NCBI GenBank assembly: GCA_029232285.1
Contig: JAOXFI010000018.1
Location: 1 to 64,000, forward strand
DNA length: 64,000 nt
Origin: Agmasoma carcini (nom. nud.)
Taxonomy: Eukaryota > Microsporidia > Thelohaniidae
Reading direction: 5' to 3'
Shown: in pieces, positions 60,290 to 64,000 of the stretch
Position numbering within the stretch: position 1 is the stretch's first letter
Layout of the letters: every line of letters begins with the position of its first letter
The notes under the pieces: generated by a model
Told to the model about the DNA's origin: nothing
Seen by the model: only the letters and a program-made list of their open reading frames with translations
Database searches by the model: none
Program-made: the position numbers and the translations under genes

Positions 60290-61310
60290 ATTAACAAATG
60301 ATGAAGACTAAATAACGAAAAAGTAAAAGAAACGCATTGAAATCACAATAGATGCAATAGAAAATGATCTTGGTTGGCGTAAATCAAAAATAGCATCATA
60401 ACAGAATCACAGACTCTTTCTATAAAAACTAAGTAAATATTTTGTGTAATTTATACGAAAATGAATTTGAAAAAAAATTATAAGCAATAAAGACAAAATC
60501 AATCAAACTGATTCGTTCTTAACTTCAAAAAATAACCAACTTTGAATTTAAAAATTACTAAAATTAAAAACATGATTAATCCATTTAATAAACTAAATAT
60601 TGCAACTGTTTTAAATCACATATAATTTTATTAAAAGTGTTGATTTGATTTGGTCTGCACTACATAGTGAGGCAGCAGATTTAATGAAACAAAAATCGTG
60701 CAGGTATTATAGATTTTAAAGAAAAATCAAATTTATGAGCCTGAAGATATTTTTAAACTTAATAGACTAATTTTTACGTAAAAACAACTGGAAACAAAAG
60801 CTATGTGTTTGATAAGAGGAATTATAAATCAAATATAACATCTGATAAAACTCGTGTTACAATTATGCTGACTTATTCTATGACAGCAGATCGCCTCACA
60901 CCTTTTATAATTGCCAAATCAAAATCTCCATGGTATTTTAAAAACTTTAATTTAGTGGCGTTTGATATTTCTTATGAAGCAAAAAACCTTCCTGGTAAAC
61001 ACGAGATTTTTTGCTTCATATATGAAAAAAACTCAATGAAAGAATTATAAAAAAACAACGAAATTATTTTTGATAATTTTTAATAATTTCTCTGGACACA
61101 AAATTGGTGATTTTTAAATATTAATTTTTATTGTCTTTCCTCCAAAAACAATATCAAATCTTCAATCACTTGATATGAGAATAATTCATTCATCAAAATA
61201 TAAATACCTTCTTAATAATTTTATTCTTTCTTCAGAACTTGATGATACTGAGCTATTTAAAATCATTTATAAAACGAAAGAGAAATCTGCTTTTATAGAT
61301 CACTTAATAT
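60290..61310 (+). pseudogene. pogo/Tigger-type (DDE_1) transposase pseudogene
   Basis: Plus-strand frames give an N-terminal helix region with stops (60290-60420), IYEPEDIFKLNRLIFT (the N-x-D-E-T-G position, decayed), then KRNYKSNITSDKTRVTIMLTYSMTADRLTPFIIAKSKSPWYFKN. The last is the K-x-R-V-T ... G-x-K-L-P-P-x-x-I-x-K pattern of DDE_1 transposases. Around 61140-61220 is FLPPKTISNLQSLDMRIIHSSKYKYLL, matching L-P-P-N-T-T-S-x-L-Q-P-L-D-x-G-I-I. Open segments are separated by frameshifts. The open frame at 60805-61050 is its middle part, not a gene. Confidence 0.7.
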
Positions 61311-61710
61311 AACAAAGAATTGTTGGGGAAAAGCCAAATTGATTCCAGTTTGCCAAGGTTTCATAGTCTCTTTTGATTCTCAAATTCTTTTTGGAATTTT
61401 AAAGAAGATTTGAATCACATCGAAATTCTTGTTGAAAAAAAGTTTTATAATTATATAAATCTTAAGAAAATCAAGCTTACAAAGACTTGTTTGTGATTTA
61501 GCGACTCATGGTAATTTTTTTTCACAAAAACTAACTAAGAAGATACATAGTAACACTGATTGCATTTATGAAAAGCTTTGCAACCACAAGAACAGCTAGA
61601 TTTCTAAAGGTTCTACAAAAAAAACTTATATTTATTATCAATATACGTCCTATTAAATTTTTATATCCCTATTTTACAAAAGTGAGATGTTTTAATCAAC
61701 AATTTATGTA

Positions 61711-63017
61711 CAGGGTTGGCAAAAAAACCAGGAAAAGCTATTATGGTTTTACCGGTGCATGTTGGATCTAAATTTTTTTAATAAATAAACATAATAAATT
61801 GTAGAACACAATTTATTATTTTTAAAATATTTTATAAGAATGTAAATTAATTTAAAAACAATAAATAATATAACATGAAAATCTGGATATATATTTTTTA
61901 TAATCAATATGATCACTTTTTGCTAAAATCACAGCTTTGCGCTCCTTTTACATGCTTCTTACGAGGGTTTTGCAATTTTCACTTAGTATGCTATACTAAA
62001 TGCACTTTAATTCATTAAAAGGCCCAAAGATGTTTAATTGGATTTAAATCTAGAGAATTGAGCCAGCCATTCAAGTTTTCAATTTTTTGACCTAAAGATT
62101 TTTTAGTATGTTTTGATGTATGTTTATGATCATTATCTTGATAAAAAACATAATTTTCAAGGTTTAATTTATCTAAAGAGTATTTAAGATTCTCAATTAA
62201 AGATCAAAATATTTGTATTTATCTATTTTACCTTCTATTAAAATTAATTTACTAACTCCTGTAGATGAAAAACACCTCACACCATAATTGCTACCTCTTT
62301 GTTTTACTGTTGGCATAAGATGTTTGTGACCATAAGCCGTACCTTCTCTTCGCCAACAATACTGTATTTCATTGTTCACAAATAAATTAAATAATGATTC
62401 ATCACTTCGTAAAATTCTATCCCACATGCTATTATTGTAATAAATCTACTTTGTGTCAATTTAAACATATCCAAAATATTTATTTTCAAAAAAGGCTTGC
62501 GTATAGCAACACACCCTCTTAAGCCTTCAAAATTCAACCAATGTATAACAGATCGTAACTAACATCTATATTTTAATCCCTGTTAATTTTTTGGATTTTA
62601 TTTGATATAATCATCGAAATCTTTTCCATAATTTTGATCATTAATTAAAGCAGGTCTCCCGATCCATTTTTTCAAAAAAATATATTTTTACATATATCAT
62701 ATACCATACTGATAGATAGGTTAACCTTTTCAGCGATTTTTTTGATTTTGAAATTTAAATTTTTTAATGCTACAATTTGTACTTTAGTAAAATCAGATGT
62801 ATGTTTACCCATATAATAATATTTTTAATAAAAATCATTACGTAAATTCGGAAGCGTTTTTTCCGGTTTTTTTGCCACATTATATGATGTTTTGGTATTT
62901 TTATAAAATATAATAAATTGTGTTATTTAATGTTATTATGTTTATTTAAAAATGAATCTAGCTCTAACATACACTGGTAGAGCTTTAATGGATTTCCCGT
63001 TTTTTTTGACAACCCTG
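61711..63017 (-). mobile_element. Tc1/mariner element with TIRs and TA target site
   Basis: Inverted ends about 60 bp long: CAGGGTTGGCAAAAAAACCA at the left, and CAGGGTTGTCAAAAAAAACG read inward at the right, with ACCGGTGCATGTTGGATCTA/ACCAGTGTATGTTAGAGCTA further in. TA flanks both ends (61709-61710 and 63018-63019), the usual Tc1 target duplication. Length 1307 bp. The minus-strand transposase runs from about 62812 to 61920: MGKHTSDFTKVQIVALKN, a helix-turn-helix, then WDRILRSDESLFNLF (first catalytic Asp), PTVKQRGSNYGVRCFSSTG, and more distal decayed blocks with a H-D-N-D-like read near 62120. Frameshifts make it inactive, but it is the youngest-looking element in the window. Confidence 0.85.
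62197..62427 (-). pseudogene. Tc1-type transposase, open catalytic segment
   Basis: The longest open piece of the 61.7-kb element's transposase, with SDES (first catalytic Asp), CWRREGTAYGHKHLMPTVKQ and FSSTGVSKLILIEGKIDKYKY. It is not a free-standing gene. Confidence 0.75.
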
Positions 63018-64000
63018 TACCTGTGCAAACATTTTTAAAAATAAAATATATTTGTCTTTATACACTTGTTGTAATTCCGATTTTTCCAACACTGTATGTA
63101 TAAAAATACCAGATATAATTATTTATACCAAAATTACAAAAATAAATATAAAAATTTGAATACAAATGAAGTTGTGGTATAATAACATGAGCGATGATTG
63201 TCAATCTAAGTTAAATAAGAATGATAAAAGAGATTGGACTGTACATTCATAAAATGAAAGAATCAAAAAAGCAACGTATTATTTTTTTATTCCTGAGAAT
63301 TGAATGACAACCAAAGATTAAATAATTTGATAGATAAAATAAATTCAATTGATTATATTGAACTTTTAGCAATAATATACAACCTTTTAGCAAAAGATTA
63401 TTTAAACAAACTTACCTTTAAAGAATTTTGCTTTTATATTAATTGACTAGCCATATCAAACCTTAAAGCCTGATTAAAGCTTTTCAAGGTCTTTTAAAAT
63501 TGGGATTATGTAGAATATTTCAGTTGATATTGTTAAAAGATTGATTACTTCAATGAGAAACATTATTAAACAGTTATCCAAACATTTGCAGTCCAATAGA
63601 TCATCAATTTAAATTTTGCCTATGTTGCTATTTTTTCAGCAAATTTCATGATATATCATATAACAATATTAGATAACTAAAAATATAATAAGACCTTGAA
63701 GTAACCTGAAAGCGGGACTCTTCTATGAGAAGGGATACTATTTTATTAAATATAATTTATTCATCTTATTATTATAGTGGTTCATATAACCGCTCAAAGG
63801 TTTACTATCATCCTTCAATATAACATATTGTTAAATTTTAGTAAATCTTTTATAATTTAAAAAAATATTTATCACCTGAAAATGAATGAAGAAGAAATTT
63901 GTGTGGATCTGCAAAGACTAAGCTTCTACGAATTAAAGTTGAAAACAACGGCTAGTTAGACTATAAGAGGTTAAAATCGCCAAAGCCTAAAGCAAGATCA
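63018..64000. other. Gene-free right end
   Basis: No supported gene. Plus-strand reading around 63340-63470 shows a run with few stops (IDYIELLAIIYNLLAKDYL and LNKLTFKEFCFYIN) that could be the start of another decayed transposase, but no diagnostic motif was seen. An ATG-led frame near 63880 may continue beyond the window. Confidence 0.35.

Noticed and set aside
61568..61771. 67-residue plus-strand frame
   Set aside because: It runs into the left terminal repeat of the Tc1-type element and has no recognisable domain.

Overview
The window looks like a nuclear chromosome segment from a microsporidian parasite. Every recognisable gene is eukaryotic, apparently intronless, and mostly shorter than its yeast or animal counterpart: lipin, RanBP1, CHD1, Brx1, CCR4-NOT Caf40, eS8, Rna14/CstF77, a Ctf4-like protein and a PX-domain protein. 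The DNA is very A+T-rich, intergenic gaps in the gene clusters are short, and most start codons sit just after an AAATTT-like block followed by a short CC or CCC run, a start-site arrangement described for microsporidia. The many decayed Merlin, Tc1/mariner and pogo-type transposons point to one of the expanded microsporidian genomes (Anncaliia, Tubulinosema or Edhazardia would fit). I cannot name the species from sequence alone.

Layout. 1-2.17 kb: 95-bp tandem repeats, then gene-free A+T-rich DNA. 2.17-16.3 kb: lipin/PAH1, an unknown nuclear-looking protein, an EF-hand MscS-type channel, the first copy of a dispersed non-coding repeat, a secreted protein, RanBP1, a protein with 27-residue repeats, two unknown or putative trafficking proteins, and a divergent Hsp70. 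16.3-22.9 kb: transposon graveyard (one Tc1-type element with matching ends and several Merlin pieces in both orientations). 22.4-28.2 kb: a possible micro-ORF, a NAP-like protein, a Nug1/GNL3-type GTPase with lost nucleotide-binding residues, a large coiled-coil protein, tRNA-His and a 59-residue protein. 28.2-37.2 kb: two more copies of the dispersed repeat, a BAR-domain protein, and about 6 kb of transposon relics. 37.2-56.5 kb: the densest part, with Tfb1/p62-like, CHD1, Brx1, PX protein, adaptin sigma-type subunit, double B-box protein, Caf40, eS8, tRNA-Pro, Ctf4-like, Rna14 and an L-type lectin. 56.5-64 kb: another graveyard, with a fairly complete Merlin pseudogene, a second Merlin, a pogo/Tigger-type pseudogene and a 1.3-kb Tc1-type element whose terminal inverted repeats and flanking TA are still readable.

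How the genes relate: they are a housekeeping mix (chromatin and transcription: CHD1, NAP-like, Tfb1-like, Caf40, Rna14, Ctf4; ribosome assembly: Brx1, Nug1-like, eS8; membrane traffic and lipid: lipin, PX, sigma, BAR, lectin, TRAPP-like). Neighbours are not functionally grouped. Regulation appears to lie in the few tens of bases before each ATG.

The least explained signal is a non-coding dispersed repeat of about 0.5 kb (7.4, 28.5, 29.7 inverted, and 38.4 kb). It keeps ordered conserved blocks, including a short palindrome, while the DNA between the blocks has drifted.
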